5,661 nt of DNA, from contig VAYV01000049.1 in the NCBI GenBank assembly GCA_005883175.1, forward strand, positions 1 to 5,661, written 5' to 3'. The position numbers were made by a program, and so were the translations under genes. This DNA comes from Actinomycetota bacterium. GTDB lineage: Bacteria; Actinomycetota; AC-67. Positions 5,557 through 5,661 of this stretch are shown in pieces. Numbering within the stretch: the stretch's first letter is position 1; each line of letters opens with the position of its first letter. The notes under the pieces are model-generated. The model ran no database searches. It was not told where the DNA came from and worked only from the letters and a program-made list of their open reading frames with translations.

Positions 5557-5661
5557 ATGAGGAAGAAGGTGGCTGGAGCGGCAGCCGCGCTCGGCGCGGT
5601 CTGCTTGATCCTTGCCCCGATGACGGCCGCGCGTGCTGCCGACACGCCTCTTCCCATCTAC
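5557..5661 (+). CDS. N-terminus of an exported protein (partial, cut by the window edge)
   Basis: The first 35 residues of a protein that continues beyond the window. The start has a classic Sec signal peptide: a basic n-region MRKK, a hydrophobic Ala/Gly/Leu-rich core at about 5-20, and an Ala-x-Ala site ending AARA (24-27), with cleavage probable before ADTPLP. There is no lipobox at the cleavage site; Cys16 is inside the hydrophobic core. The mature protein is therefore predicted to be released or held by other means. Its function cannot be read from so little. It lies 62 bases after the binding-protein gene on the same strand and may belong to the same transcription unit. This start does not look like an ABC permease or ATPase. 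Confidence 0.75.
   Translation, partial: MRKKVAGAAAALGAVCLILAPMTAARAADTPLPIY

Overview
The window is GC-rich DNA (mostly G/C at third codon positions, with GTG used as a start alongside ATG), read entirely on the + strand. The codon use, tight gene packing and a Gram-positive-style lipoprotein with a Pro/Gly/Ser-rich linker suggest an actinobacterium or a related high-GC lineage. The phylum is an inference; there is no rRNA or marker gene to fix it. No tRNA, rRNA, CRISPR, insertion sequence or long repeat is visible, and no gene-free stretch exceeds about 63 bases.

Bases 1-3895 are a run of co-directional, probably co-transcribed genes for acyl-CoA metabolism: the 3' end of an unidentified gene, then a PaaK-like AMP-forming acyl-CoA ligase, a short acyl-CoA dehydrogenase, a stand-alone zinc-ribbon/OB-fold (DUF35) protein and a thiolase-fold protein. 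The last four overlap each other by 4 bases at every junction (GTGA, ATGA, ATGA), as expected for translational coupling. Read as a pathway, the ligase would activate a carboxylic acid to its CoA thioester, the dehydrogenase would introduce an alpha,beta double bond, and the DUF35/thiolase-fold pair would cleave a carbon-carbon bond.

Three of the enzymes are atypical. The ligase has SPGP where the Ser/Thr/Gly-rich ATP loop is expected. The dehydrogenase is only 323 residues and has no clear TExxxGSD-type middle-domain motif. The thiolase-fold protein lacks both catalytic cysteines and the catalytic histidine. Loss of the thiolase residues next to a DUF35 partner recalls the steroid side-chain aldolase Ltp2-ChsH2(DUF35), so the pair is more likely an aldolase or another C-C lyase than a true thiolase. 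The substrate cannot be read from the sequence; a steroid-like, branched or aromatic acid is plausible.

Bases 3896-5661 hold transport or surface functions. After a 63-base gap with a strong ribosome binding site comes a lipoprotein substrate-binding protein of the branched-chain amino acid (HAAT) ABC transporter type, a family that also serves aromatic and other acids. After another 62-base gap comes the start of a further exported protein with a Sec signal peptide, cut by the window edge. The binding protein may deliver the substrate of the upstream enzymes, but that link rests on proximity only.
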